A program made the position numbers and the translations under genes. Positions 18,523 to 28,098 of a stretch of 64,000 nt of DNA are shown piece after piece (within the stretch, counting starts at the first letter, position 1; the number at the start of each line of letters is the position of its first letter). The DNA comes from an uncultured Cytophagales bacterium (GTDB taxonomy: Bacteria; Bacteroidota; Bacteroidia; Cytophagales; Thermonemataceae). Under the pieces are notes generated by a model. The model made no database searches, had not been told where the DNA came from, and saw nothing but the letters and a program-made list of their open reading frames with translations. The DNA lies in assembly GCA_938002655.1 (NCBI GenBank), contig CALLAC010000017.1, forward strand, positions 1 through 64,000. Direction: 5' to 3'.

Positions 18523-20844
18523 ATGAAGAATCTTGTGATTGTGGAATCGCCTGCCAAAGCCAAAACTATTGAAAAGTATTTAGGCAAAGATTTCACGGTA
18601 CGTTCTAGCTATGGGCATATACGCGACCTTCCTGAAAAAGGTTTGGGCGTAGATATTGAAAAAGATTTTACACCTACCTACGAAATTTCGCCCGATAAAA
18701 CGGCTATTGTAAAAGAACTCAAAAAAATGTCGGAAGAAGCTGAAAATGTTTGGCTTGCTACTGATGACGACCGCGAAGGCGAAGCAATTTCTTGGCATTT
18801 GAAAGAATCTTTGGATTTGGACGATAGCAAAACCAAAAGAATTGTTTTCAGAGAAATTACCAAAAATGCTATCTTAAAGGCTATTCAAAATCCACGTAAA
18901 ATTGATATAGACTTGGTAAATGCTCAGCAGGCTCGTCGTATTTTAGACCGCCTTGTAGGGTATGAACTTTCTCCTGTTCTTTGGAAAAAAGTCAAATCGG
19001 GGCTTTCGGCAGGGCGAGTGCAATCAGTAGCTGTGCGTCTGATTGTAGAAAGAGAGAGAGAAATTGAGAAATTTCAGGCAACTTCCACTTTCAAAATTAT
19101 AGCCCAGTTTGATGTAGGCGGCGGAAAAACCCTCGTTGCCGAACTCAAAGACAAAATCAGTACCGAAGCCGAAGCTCAAGCCTTTTTGCAATCTTGTATC
19201 GGGGCAAAATTTTCTATCAAGAATTTAGAAACTAAACCTGCTAAAAAATCGCCTGCACCACCCTTTACAACTTCAACGCTTCAACAAGAAGCAAGTCGTA
19301 AGTTGGGTTTTTCGGTTGCCCAAACTATGACCATTGCCCAAAAACTTTATGAGTCAGGAAAAATAACTTATATGCGTACCGATTCTACTAATCTTTCGCA
19401 AGAAGCAATCGGTGAGGCGGCGAAAGAAGTAGAAAAGGCTTTTGGTAAAAAATTTGTACAATCGCGTCAGTACAAAACGAAATCTGAAACAGCCCAAGAG
19501 GCTCACGAGGCTATTCGTCCTACGGATTTTTCGGCACAACAAATAGATGGCGACCGCAACGAGCAACGCCTCTACGAACTTATCTGGAAACGTGCTATTG
19601 CCTCACAAATGGCTGATGCTCAATTAGAACGTACTATTGCTACTATCGATATATCCACCAACTCCGCATTGCTTTTTGCCGAAGGCGAGGTAATCAAGTT
19701 TGAAGGTTTTTTGAAAGTATATCTGGAAAGTACAGACGAAGAAGCAGATGAAGAGGGCAGCAGCAAAATGTTACCGCCCTTGCAAGTAGGGCAAGATTTG
19801 CCACTGCTTGAAATGAAGGCACTGGAACGTTTCTCGCGTCCGCCTGCTCGCTATACGGAGGCCAGTTTAGTGAAAAAATTAGAAGAATTAGGCATAGGTA
19901 GACCCTCTACCTATGCTCCTATTATTTCTACTATACTCAAAAGAGGCTATGTAGTAAAAGAAAACCGAGAAGGCAAAGAGCGAAAGTATCAGGAGATCAT
20001 CCTTAAAAATGGAAAAATTTCTGCCAACACCAAAACCGAAATCGTTGGCTCGGAAAAAGCCAAACTTTTCCCTACCGATATAGCCATGGTAGTCAATGAT
20101 TTTTTGCAAAATCATTTTGAAAGTATTGTTGATTATTCTTTTACCGCTAAAGTAGAAAAAGAGTTTGATGAAATTGCCGAAGGTAAACAAGATTGGGTAA
20201 AAATGATAAAAAACTTTTACAAAGATTTTCACCCCAAAGTAGAAGAAACCGAAGATATCAAGAAAAGTGATGTAGTTGCCCACCGAGAGCTTGGCACTCA
20301 TCCTGAAACAGGCGAAAAAGTATTTGCAAAATTAGGAAAATACGGACCTTATGTACAAATTGGTGAGGCAGGTGGCGAAAAAAAACCTCTTTTTGCAAAA
20401 CTTAAAAAAGGGCAGTTTCTAGAAACAATTACTTTACAAGAAGCCTTAGAACTTTTTAAACTTCCTCGTGAAGTAGGCTCTTACGAAGGCAAAACACTCA
20501 TAGTGGCTATTGGACGCTTCGGTCCTTATGTAAAAATGGGAAATGAATTCTTTTCTTTGGGCAAAGATGATGACCCTTACAGCATTACCGAAGAGAGAGC
20601 CATTGAAATTATTGAAACCAAACGCAAAGCCGATGCCGAAAAAATTATCAAAACTTTCCCTGAAAACTCTGATGTACAAGTTCTCAATGGCAAGTACGGA
20701 GCGTACATCAAAGTAGGTAAACAAAATATAAAAATTCCCAAAGGCAAAGAACCTCAATCGCTGACACTTGAAGAATGCTTACAACTTGCCCAAGAGCAAA
20801 GCAATAAAGAGAAAACAAAAAGCAGTGGCAAGAAAAAATCTTAA
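18523..20844 (+). CDS. topA: DNA topoisomerase I
   Basis: 773 aa from ATG 18523, where the conserved MKNLVIVESPAKAKTIEKYL begins; an upstream TTG start adds 17 unrelated residues. It relaxes negative supercoils by a type IA mechanism. The Toprim acidic motif ATDDDREGEAISWHL is near 80. The catalytic Tyr lies in ITYMRTDSTNLS (~283). RPTDFSAQQ and GIGRPSTYAPIISTI follow. In place of Cys4 zinc fingers the C-terminus has topoisomerase C-terminal repeats (KYGPYVQIGE, RFGPYVKMGNEFFSLG, KYGAYIKVGK), as is usual in Bacteroidota. glyS follows after 39 bp on the same strand. Confidence 0.97.
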   Translation: MKNLVIVESPAKAKTIEKYLGKDFTVRSSYGHIRDLPEKGLGVDIEKDFTPTYEISPDKTAIVKELKKMSEEAENVWLATDDDREGEAISWHLKESLDLDDSKTKRIVFREITKNAILKAIQNPRKIDIDLVNAQQARRILDRLVGYELSPVLWKKVKSGLSAGRVQSVAVRLIVEREREIEKFQATSTFKIIAQFDVGGGKTLVAELKDKISTEAEAQAFLQSCIGAKFSIKNLETKPAKKSPAPPFTTSTLQQEASRKLGFSVAQTMTIAQKLYESGKITYMRTDSTNLSQEAIGEAAKEVEKAFGKKFVQSRQYKTKSETAQEAHEAIRPTDFSAQQIDGDRNEQRLYELIWKRAIASQMADAQLERTIATIDISTNSALLFAEGEVIKFEGFLKVYLESTDEEADEEGSSKMLPPLQVGQDLPLLEMKALERFSRPPARYTEASLVKKLEELGIGRPSTYAPIISTILKRGYVVKENREGKERKYQEIILKNGKISANTKTEIVGSEKAKLFPTDIAMVVNDFLQNHFESIVDYSFTAKVEKEFDEIAEGKQDWVKMIKNFYKDFHPKVEETEDIKKSDVVAHRELGTHPETGEKVFAKLGKYGPYVQIGEAGGEKKPLFAKLKKGQFLETITLQEALELFKLPREVGSYEGKTLIVAIGRFGPYVKMGNEFFSLGKDDDPYSITEERAIEIIETKRKADAEKIIKTFPENSDVQVLNGKYGAYIKVGKQNIKIPKGKEPQSLTLEECLQLAQEQSNKEKTKSSGKKKS

Positions 20845-20883
20845 AAATATAAAATCCGAATCCCTGAAATTTTCAAATTCGTT

Positions 20884-22386
20884 ATGGCAAATAAATCACA
20901 AACCACCCCCGAAGAAGCAACTCTGCAAAAAATTGCAGCCCACGCCAAAGAATATGGCTTTGTTTTCCCAAGTTCCGAAATTTATGATGGCTTACAAGCC
21001 GTTTACGACTACGGACAAAACGGCGTAGAACTCAAAAATAACCTCAAACAGGTTTGGTGGAAGGCAATGACAATGCTCAACGAAAATGTTGTAGGCATTG
21101 ATGCCGCCATTTTTATGCACCCTTTGGTATGGAAAGCCTCTGGACACGTAGATAGCTTCAATGACCCAATGGTAGACAACAAAGATTCTAAAAAACGCTA
21201 TCGCATAGACCACCTCATCGAAGCAAAAGCCTACGAGTACGAAGAACAAGGCTTTCCTGATAAAGCCGCTACACTCATTAGCCAAATGAATAGCCTACTT
21301 GAAAAAGAAGATTTTGAAGGTTTGGGCAAGCTATTACAAGAGGAAAAAATTACTTGTGCTATTTCGGGTACAAGCAACTGGACAGAGGTGAAGCAATTTA
21401 ATTTGATGTTCGGAACTTTGCTCGGCTCGGTAGCCGATGAAGCCTCTGTGATTTATTTGCGTCCTGAAACGGCACAAGGTATTTTTGTGAATTTCTTGAA
21501 TGTGCAACAAACAAGCAGAATGAAAATTCCTTTTGGCATTGCCCAAATCGGTAAAGCCTTTCGTAACGAAATTGTAGCCAGACAATTTATTTTCCGTATG
21601 CGTGAATTCGAACAAATGGAAATGCAATTTTTCTGCCGTCCGGGTACCGAAATGCAATGGTACGAATATTGGAAAGAAAAAAGATATAAGTTTTTGTTGG
21701 CTTTGGGTTTACCTGCCGAAAAATTACGTTTTCATGTACACGAAAAGCTCGCTCATTATGCCAATGCCGCTTTGGATATTGAATATGAATTTCCTTTTGG
21801 TTTCAAAGAATTAGAAGGCATACACTCACGTACTGATTATGATTTGAGCAGGCATCAAGAATTTTCTAAAAAGAAATTGCAGTATTTTGATGATGAAATC
21901 ACTGATAAAGATAAGCAACGCTACGTACCCTATGTAGTAGAAACCTCCATTGGTGCAGATAGATTGTTCCTTGCAATTCTCTGCAACGCCTACACCGAAG
22001 AAATAAAAATAAATGCTAAAGGTGAAGAAACTAAACGCATATTTTTGAAGTTTCACCCCGCAATAGCCCCCGTGAAAGTAGCAGTTTTTCCTCTTTTACG
22101 AAAAGATGGTTTGCCCGAAAAAGCACGCGAGGTTTTTGAGCAACTTCGTTATGATTTTAATACAATTTATGAGGAAAAAGGCACAATTGGTAAGAATTAT
22201 ACACGCATGGATTTAATTGGTACGCCTTTCTGTGTAACAATAGACCACCAAACTTTGCAAGACAATACCGTTACTTTGCGTTACAGAGATACAGCCGAAC
22301 AGGTGCGTTTGCCCATTTCCGAGCTCAATAGCGTAATTGAAAAGGAAGTTTCTCTTAAAAATATTTGGAAACAAATTTTGTCATAA
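20884..22386 (+). CDS. glyS: Glycyl-tRNA synthetase, single-chain homodimeric type
   Basis: 500 aa, the alpha2 (eukaryote/archaea-like) form rather than the alpha2beta2 GlyQ/GlyS pair. It charges tRNA-Gly. The class II motifs are present: VFPSSEIYDGL at the N-terminus, YLRPETAQGIFVNF, the motif 2 region REFEQMEMQFF, and GADRLFLAILCNAY (motif 3). The C-terminal anticodon-binding domain starts near 395 (APVKVAVFPLLRKDGLPEKA). It is transcribed with topA and is followed by a hairpin-forming repeat. Confidence 0.97.
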   Translation: MANKSQTTPEEATLQKIAAHAKEYGFVFPSSEIYDGLQAVYDYGQNGVELKNNLKQVWWKAMTMLNENVVGIDAAIFMHPLVWKASGHVDSFNDPMVDNKDSKKRYRIDHLIEAKAYEYEEQGFPDKAATLISQMNSLLEKEDFEGLGKLLQEEKITCAISGTSNWTEVKQFNLMFGTLLGSVADEASVIYLRPETAQGIFVNFLNVQQTSRMKIPFGIAQIGKAFRNEIVARQFIFRMREFEQMEMQFFCRPGTEMQWYEYWKEKRYKFLLALGLPAEKLRFHVHEKLAHYANAALDIEYEFPFGFKELEGIHSRTDYDLSRHQEFSKKKLQYFDDEITDKDKQRYVPYVVETSIGADRLFLAILCNAYTEEIKINAKGEETKRIFLKFHPAIAPVKVAVFPLLRKDGLPEKAREVFEQLRYDFNTIYEEKGTIGKNYTRMDLIGTPFCVTIDHQTLQDNTVTLRYRDTAEQVRLPISELNSVIEKEVSLKNIWKQILS

Positions 22387-22412
22387 CTTGTAAAAGCAAG
22401 CAACTAATATGC

Positions 22413-22464
22413 AGACCTGATAGGTTTTAGAAAGCTATCAGGTCTTTAAAGACCCATCGGGTCT
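22413..22464. repeat. REP-like double inverted repeat downstream of glyS
   Basis: AGACCTGATAG (22413-22423) and CTATCAGGTCT (22435-22445) form a perfect 11-bp stem with an 11-nt loop. AGACCC (22450-22455) and GGGTCT (22459-22464) form a second short stem of related sequence. Palindromes of the type GACCTG(A/T)(C/T)AGGTTTT...CAGGTC are scattered between genes in many Bacteroidota genomes. It may also end transcription of glyS and of the convergent OstA-like gene. Confidence 0.7.
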
Positions 22465-22561
22465 GACGCATTACTCTTGAAACCATTGTGGATGTATTCT
22501 TGTAAAAAAATCCTTTGTATGAGTGTAGCAGTAAAGATGTTCCAAGATTTATGGTAAACAA

Positions 22562-24397
22562 TCATTTTTCTTTTTCAAGTTTTGGTATTTCTCTTCTTTT
22601 TTTCTGTGAGTTAGGTTTGGTTTGTGGAGTTATATTTTGTGGTTTACTTTCAGTAGTGAAATGGCTTTGTTCTGCAATCGGCTTGCGGGGTTTAGGCATT
22701 TCTAAAATATTTTGCCGCGTAGGACGATACTCTTCTTGCCACGAAAAACCACTTAATTTTTTATTTCCTTCCTCTAATTGGTGAGGGGGGATAAGCTCGC
22801 CGTTTATCTGTTCGTAAAAAGTTGCTTCTGAAAGTTCATTTTCTTCAAATTCGGCTTTGATACTCCCACAAATTACTTTATACATACCGATAAAATTCTC
22901 GTTTTCATCAAATTGGAAATAGATGCTCTCGCTATTGCCTCTGACAAACACCTTGTCCATTTTACTATCTTTAAGCAAAACATCCATGAATTTTCCTTTG
23001 ATTTGATTGAAATTGCCTGCACTATCCATAGAAATAATAAAGGCATTTTGCCGCATAACGAGCTTATCAGGTTTGTTGTTTTTGAGAAGGATATGCATAG
23101 AATCTGCAAAAATTTGATTTTTCTTGCTCCAAAGAATAGGCAATCGATAAAAATATATCACCGAATCTTTTATATTGTAAGTGAGTGAGTCGCAAAGTCC
23201 TTGCAAATCGCTTTTGTAAATTTTTACATTATGATAGGCTAAAAGTAGTTTCGGCTCTTGGGCTCGGCTTAAACTATCTTCTTGTAGTTGTTTGGGTGTT
23301 TTTTTTGCTTTCTCCGTTTTATCTTCCATTTTTGTCCCGATAGAAATAAGAGTATCAGCCACAATCCAGAGAGTATCTTTCTCCTCATCAATCATACGCA
23401 CATAGGCTCTGCCACCGTAAAAACGAGAAATACCTTGTCTGCCATTCATTTTGCCTTTTTCTGCATTGATAAAGACATTATCTTTTTTAGAAAAAAATTC
23501 AACATTCCCTTCGGCTTCGCCTCGCTGTTGGGTTTGATCATAATCTAAAAAATCGCCTTTGAGCGAATATTCGTCTGTTTCTATACGAGGTTTTCCTTTG
23601 AGTTTGGATTTTTTGGTTTTAGTATTAAACTCTCCATCGGTAGTGTAAATAATGCCTTCTTTAGTTTTGATTTGAGCCTCTTTGCCCAAGATTTTAATAT
23701 TTTTGCTGAAATCGTTGTAAGAAAGTGTATCAGAGCTAATTTCGTAAGGTTCGCCTTCTTCGTTGATACCTTTGGCTCTAACGTTTTTTCGAGCAAAAAG
23801 ATTTTTCGTGTTGGTATCGTAAGCTCCTGCTTCGCTGCTCAATTGGTTTTGAGCATCTGAAAGTATGCCTCCACCATAGTAGTACATAATTTTGGAATTG
23901 ACGTTGTAGTCGATGGCAGGGGCTCGTACATTGGTCTGATTTTTAGTAAAGTTTGCATCGCCGCGAGCCATCAAGGTTCCTGAATTAGCATCAAAATCTA
24001 TTTGCCGGGCTGAAAGGGTTGTGCCTACGTCATCAGTGATTTGCACATTCCCCATTGCTTTGATAAAATTTTTGCGAGGATAATAATACGCCGAATCGCA
24101 AAAAATGTATCTGTTTCCTTGCTTGACGGTAATATTTCTGCCTGTAATTTTAACAAGGCTATCGTAGCCAAAGCCTTCACTTTGTAAAGCTCCGCTCAAA
24201 AGCTGTATGGGTTCGCCTTTTTCGTATTTGACAGTATCGTAAGGCAGTTTCTGATAGCGAAAAGTATCTTTTTCATAAACATTTTCAGGCAAGCGTGGTT
24301 TTTTTTTGATTTTAGGTTGAGCCTGCATTACGGTTATCCCAAACATCAAAAATAACCCTATGAGCCAACAAAAAATTGTTTTGCAAGCATTTTCCAT
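22562..24397 (-). CDS. OstA/LptA-like exported protein
   Basis: 611 aa with an N-terminal signal peptide (ending around MFGITVMQA). The repetitive beta pattern of the OstA/LptA family runs from ~60 to ~400: FCDSAYYYPRKNFIKAMGNV, ISSDTLSYNDFSKNI, and YTTDGEFNTKTKKSKLKG, with repeated D-x-L/D-x-A-x-Y units. This fold carries lipopolysaccharide across the periplasm. The protein is longer than LptA and resembles Bacteroidota OstA-like proteins. The last ~100 residues are Pro/Lys-rich. It is divergent from the MoxR gene, with 62 bp between start codons. Confidence 0.82.
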   Translation of the reverse strand: MENACKTIFCWLIGLFLMFGITVMQAQPKIKKKPRLPENVYEKDTFRYQKLPYDTVKYEKGEPIQLLSGALQSEGFGYDSLVKITGRNITVKQGNRYIFCDSAYYYPRKNFIKAMGNVQITDDVGTTLSARQIDFDANSGTLMARGDANFTKNQTNVRAPAIDYNVNSKIMYYYGGGILSDAQNQLSSEAGAYDTNTKNLFARKNVRAKGINEEGEPYEISSDTLSYNDFSKNIKILGKEAQIKTKEGIIYTTDGEFNTKTKKSKLKGKPRIETDEYSLKGDFLDYDQTQQRGEAEGNVEFFSKKDNVFINAEKGKMNGRQGISRFYGGRAYVRMIDEEKDTLWIVADTLISIGTKMEDKTEKAKKTPKQLQEDSLSRAQEPKLLLAYHNVKIYKSDLQGLCDSLTYNIKDSVIYFYRLPILWSKKNQIFADSMHILLKNNKPDKLVMRQNAFIISMDSAGNFNQIKGKFMDVLLKDSKMDKVFVRGNSESIYFQFDENENFIGMYKVICGSIKAEFEENELSEATFYEQINGELIPPHQLEEGNKKLSGFSWQEEYRPTRQNILEMPKPRKPIAEQSHFTTESKPQNITPQTKPNSQKKRREIPKLEKEK

Positions 24398-24459
24398 CTA
24401 ATTTTTTGTATTTTGCTTTGCAAAAATATTACCAAAAAAGCCAAAAGCCAAAAAAACTT

Positions 24460-25419
24460 ATGTCTAATCAAGAAAAAATACAACTATTACTTGCTGAAAT
24501 TGGGAAAGTAGTAGTGGGGCAAGAAAAAATGATAAATCGCCTGCTCATAGGTCTTTTCACAAATGGACACATACTTTTAGAGGGCGTACCTGGACTTGCC
24601 AAAACACTTACTATCAGTACACTTGCCAAAACTCTTCATTTATCCTTTCAACGCATACAATTTACCCCTGACCTTTTGCCTGCCGATTTGGTAGGAACAA
24701 TGATTTTCAACCCCAAAGAAGCCGAGTTTGAAGTAAAAAAAGGACCCATTTTTGCTAATCTGATACTCGCTGATGAGATCAATCGCTCACCTGCCAAAGT
24801 ACAATCGGCACTTTTGGAGGCTATGCAAGAAAGACAAGTGACTATCGGTGAAACAACCTATCCGCTTGATTATCCTTTTTTGGTATTGGCTACACAAAAC
24901 CCCGTTGAGCAAGAAGGAACATACCCCTTGCCCGAAGCTCAGGTAGATAGGTTTATGATGAAAATATTCGTAGGTTATCCAAATAAAGAGCAAGAACTTG
25001 CTATAATGAGAAAAATGGCAAATATTCATTTCAAACCTGACGTAAATACAATCTTAAACAAGCAAGATATAGCCGAAATATGCGATGAAATCAATCAGAT
25101 TACTATTTCTGAAATTCTAGAAAGGTATATCATTGAATTAGTTTTTGCAACTCGCTACCCTACCAACTACGGATTGAGCAAAGAGGCTCAATACATTCAG
25201 TTTGGAGCATCGCCGCGTGCCTCTATTAGTATGAACCGAGCCGCTAAAGCTCTTGCTTACTTGAACCAAAGGGATTTTGTTTTACCCGAAGATATCAAAG
25301 AGATAGCCGTTGATGTATTGAACCATCGCATTATTCTGAACTATGAAGCCGAAGCCGATGGCATTACCAGCAGGCAAATCATTGAAAACATACTCAAAAA
25401 TGTACCTATTACACAATGA
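24460..25419 (+). CDS. MoxR family AAA+ ATPase
   Basis: 319 aa from ATG 24460; the longer frame from 24376 would overlap the divergent OstA-like gene. Walker A is LEGVPGLAKT (~38-47). Walker B is ADEINRSPAKVQSALLEAM, a MoxR hallmark, followed by the sensor ATQNPVEQEGTYPLPEAQVDRF. These ATPases act as chaperones, usually with VWA-domain and DUF58 proteins encoded next to them. Here no such partner follows; hemW is next after 27 bp. Partner proteins are therefore elsewhere or unknown. Confidence 0.93.
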   Translation: MSNQEKIQLLLAEIGKVVVGQEKMINRLLIGLFTNGHILLEGVPGLAKTLTISTLAKTLHLSFQRIQFTPDLLPADLVGTMIFNPKEAEFEVKKGPIFANLILADEINRSPAKVQSALLEAMQERQVTIGETTYPLDYPFLVLATQNPVEQEGTYPLPEAQVDRFMMKIFVGYPNKEQELAIMRKMANIHFKPDVNTILNKQDIAEICDEINQITISEILERYIIELVFATRYPTNYGLSKEAQYIQFGASPRASISMNRAAKALAYLNQRDFVLPEDIKEIAVDVLNHRIILNYEAEADGITSRQIIENILKNVPITQ

Positions 25420-25446
25420 TTTTTAGTTCTTAAATTTTCTGCAAAA

Positions 25447-26571
25447 ATGTCGGCTCTATATCTACATATCCCTTTTTGCAAGCAGGCTTGCCACTATTGC
25501 GATTTTCATTTTTCTACACAAATAGCACAAAAAGAAGAAATGATACAAGCTATTTGCAAAGAAATTGGATTACAAAAAAATTATCTGCAAAATAAAACAT
25601 TGCAGTCGGTATATTTGGGGGGTGGTACCCCCTCGCTTTTGAACTTGCAAGATTTGGAAAGAATTTTTGAGCAAATTCAACGTTTTTTTATACTTACCCC
25701 TCAAACAGAAATCACTTTGGAAGCCAACCCCGATGATTTAAGCCAAGAAAAGCTACAAATTTTGCAAAAAGTAGGTATCAATCGCCTAAGTATAGGTATA
25801 CAAAGTTTTCATAAGCCACATCTTGCTTTTCTGCATCGCTCTCATAATGAATTACAAGCCGAAAAATCCGTAAAAATTGCCCAAGATGTTGGGTTTTCAA
25901 ATATCAACATAGATTTGATGTATGCTATTCCAGCCGAAAATCATCAAATCTGGGAAAAAGATTTACAAAAAGCTCTTGATTTAAGCATTCCTCATCTTTC
26001 GGCGTATTGCCTTACAATTGAGCCTCGTACCGTTTTTGGTAAAAAACTGGAAAAACGCAAAATGCAACCCATAGACGAAAACTTTGCACGCCAGCAAATG
26101 CAAATACTTATGAATACGCTTAAAAGTGCAGGTTTTGAACATTATGAAATTTCAAACTTTGCTAAAAATGGTTTCTATTCCAAACACAACACAAACTATT
26201 GGATAGGAAACGAATATCTAGGCGTAGGACCCTCCGCACACTCTTACAATGGCAAAAGTAGGCAGTTCAACATAGCCCATAACCAAAATTACATCATAGA
26301 TATTTTCGCAGGCAAAGTTCCCGCAACTATTGAAGAACTTTCGCCCAAAGATAAACTAAATGAGTATTTGCTTACAAGTTTGCGAACTTGTTGGGGAGCA
26401 GAAAAGTCTAAATTAAAGCAACTCTATCCCGATTTTTTTCAGAAAAATCAAGAGGTACTCCAAAAATTTGAAAAGCAAAACTTAATTTTCCAGAATAATA
26501 AAAAGATTTATCTAACCGAAGAAGGCAAATTTTTTGCAGACCAAATCGCTGCCGACTTATTTTGGGTATAG
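25447..26571 (+). CDS. hemW: Radical SAM heme chaperone HemW
   Basis: 374 aa. The N-terminal cluster motif CKQACHYC (Cys11, 15, 18) is followed directly by DF, as in HemW, rather than the CxC of the true oxidase HemN. YLGGGTPSLL, EANPDD and NRLSIGIQSF are family blocks. The C-terminal HemW domain contains HYEISNFAK, KHNTNYW and GVGPSAHSY. HemW transfers heme to respiratory proteins. Its stop is 1 bp from the stop of the convergent YfiH-like gene. Confidence 0.92.
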   Translation: MSALYLHIPFCKQACHYCDFHFSTQIAQKEEMIQAICKEIGLQKNYLQNKTLQSVYLGGGTPSLLNLQDLERIFEQIQRFFILTPQTEITLEANPDDLSQEKLQILQKVGINRLSIGIQSFHKPHLAFLHRSHNELQAEKSVKIAQDVGFSNINIDLMYAIPAENHQIWEKDLQKALDLSIPHLSAYCLTIEPRTVFGKKLEKRKMQPIDENFARQQMQILMNTLKSAGFEHYEISNFAKNGFYSKHNTNYWIGNEYLGVGPSAHSYNGKSRQFNIAHNQNYIIDIFAGKVPATIEELSPKDKLNEYLLTSLRTCWGAEKSKLKQLYPDFFQKNQEVLQKFEKQNLIFQNNKKIYLTEEGKFFADQIAADLFWV

Positions 26572-26572
26572 C

Positions 26573-27358
26573 TCAAATGAGCATAATTCCTACTCCGAAT
26601 CTACCTGTTTGGTTTTTATCGCGACGGGCAGAAAAAAACAACTCTTTTGCCGTATAAGTACAGTAAGGCATAAGTTCAATATGTTCGGGGCGTATACCTG
26701 CTTCTTGAAGTTGAAATAAATGCGAGTACCGCAAATTAAAATGAAATTTTTGATTTTGAGCATTCCACCACAAAAAATTTTCTTTTGTTCCAAAAACTTT
26801 TTCTACTTCATTTACAACCTCATCGCCTACTTCGTATTTTTCTACGCTTATGCAAGGAGCTATGCTCACCCAAATATTTTCAGGCTTCGAGCCAAATTCT
26901 TTTTGCATTGTCAGAACCATTTTTTGTGGAAGTAATTTGAGCGTACCTCGCCAACCTGCATGTGCCGCCCCAATTACTTGCTTTTCTGTATCATAATACA
27001 AAGAACAAGCACAATCAGCTGATTGCACTGCCAAAACAATATTTTTATGTTTAGTCAGCAAACCATCTGTATCAGGTAAGGCATTGGTTCGTGAAAAAGC
27101 CCCTTTTCCACGCTCCAAAACAGAGACACACAAAATATTATTACTATGTATTTGGCTTGGTACGCACCAATTTTCAAGAGGCATCTGCGTAGCTTCCGCA
27201 AGGATTTTTCGGTTTCGTACAACATTTTCGGGTAAATCCTCTGTTCCAAAGCCTAAATTGAGGCTATCAAAAGGGGCAGGGCTAACTCCTCCCTGCCGTA
27301 CAGAAACAAAATGTTTGATAAACTTAAATTTTACAAAATTCTGGAATTGTAGAAACAT
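26573..27358 (-). CDS. pgeF: YfiH/LACC1 family purine nucleoside phosphorylase-type enzyme
   Basis: 261 aa. Signature blocks are RQGGVSPAPFDSLNLGFG, PSQIHSNN, TDGLLT, SADCACSLYYD, the hallmark HAGWRGT, and a Cys-containing IAPCISVEKYEVG. Conserved His/Cys ligands (H of QIHSN, C of SADC, H of HAGWR) bind zinc. The family was first called polyphenol oxidase or laccase-like; its members are now known to phosphorolyse purine nucleosides, and E. coli YfiH (PgeF) has been linked to editing of peptidoglycan precursors. Which activity applies here cannot be told. Confidence 0.9.
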   Translation of the reverse strand: MFLQFQNFVKFKFIKHFVSVRQGGVSPAPFDSLNLGFGTEDLPENVVRNRKILAEATQMPLENWCVPSQIHSNNILCVSVLERGKGAFSRTNALPDTDGLLTKHKNIVLAVQSADCACSLYYDTEKQVIGAAHAGWRGTLKLLPQKMVLTMQKEFGSKPENIWVSIAPCISVEKYEVGDEVVNEVEKVFGTKENFLWWNAQNQKFHFNLRYSHLFQLQEAGIRPEHIELMPYCTYTAKELFFSARRDKNQTGRFGVGIMLI

Positions 27359-27496
27359 GCTTATGTTCTTTGCTGCTTGAATGAATCTTATTCAACAAGA
27401 TGCTGACAAAAGTTTTTTGATAAATTTGAAGAAAACTTTTGAAAATTACAAAATTCACTTTTCTGTGTTATTTTCTGAAGTAAACGTCTTTCTCAA

Positions 27497-28003
27497 TCAA
27501 ACGACAGGAAATATTTTTTTGGGGTATTCAAAAAATAGCAGTTTCCCTGTGTTTTCTTCAATTTCTTGCCAAGAATTTATAGACAAAGAAATGGCAACAA
27601 TTCCTGCTGTGGGTATGTTTTCAATAGGATTTTCGGATAAAAGTAGATTAGCAAAATCGTTGAGGCTTGGGTTATGTCCTACAATCATCAGAGAAGCAAT
27701 TGCATTAGGAGTTTCTTGTACTACACCAAACAAATCGGCAACATTGGCTTCGTAAATTTCTTTTTTATACAAAATTTTTTGCTTGGGATAAGCAATTTCT
27801 TTGGCAACTTTTTTAGCAGTTTTGCAAGCTCGTTTGGCAGGACTGCACAAAAGCAATTCTATTTCAACTTCTTTAGATTTGAGAAATTTGCCCATAGCAG
27901 GGGCATCTTTCTTGCCTCGGCGGTTCAGGGGGCGTTCAAAATCCAAAAGTTCAGGATTTTTCCAACTGGATTTGGCGTGGCGAAGCAAATAAAGCGTTTT
28001 CAT
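27497..28003 (-). CDS. SixA-like histidine phosphatase
   Basis: 168 aa from ATG 28003 (MKTLYLLRHAKSSW); a longer start at 28042 adds an unrelated 13 residues. The catalytic RHG/RHA motif is LLRHAKSSW, and the second catalytic His is in VGHNPSLNDFAN. SPAKRACKTA fits the family. SixA-type enzymes dephosphorylate phosphohistidine or small phosphoesters. It is transcribed alone, divergent from hslV. A 138-bp gap separates it from the YfiH-like gene, and I see no gene in that gap. Confidence 0.9.
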   Translation of the reverse strand: MKTLYLLRHAKSSWKNPELLDFERPLNRRGKKDAPAMGKFLKSKEVEIELLLCSPAKRACKTAKKVAKEIAYPKQKILYKKEIYEANVADLFGVVQETPNAIASLMIVGHNPSLNDFANLLLSENPIENIPTAGIVAISLSINSWQEIEENTGKLLFFEYPKKIFPVV

Positions 28004-28039
28004 TGCAGGGAAGAGAAGTATTTTTTTGTAATTTGCAGA

Positions 28040-28047
28040 CAAAACTA
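28040..28047 (-). promoter_or_regulatory. -7 element for the SixA-like gene
   Basis: Minus-strand TAGTTTTG (TAnnTTTG) 37 nt upstream of the chosen ATG at 28003. It lies across the alternative start at 28042, so it favours the shorter protein. Confidence 0.4.
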
Positions 28048-28098
28048 CGTGAAGTCTTTATAAATTCAAAGTTAAAAAAATAAAAAAATCATCAACTT

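Noticed and set aside
27381-27755. Plus-strand open frame of 124 codons
   Set aside because: Antisense to the end of the SixA-like gene, which has intact catalytic motifs; no signal or domain in the plus-strand product.
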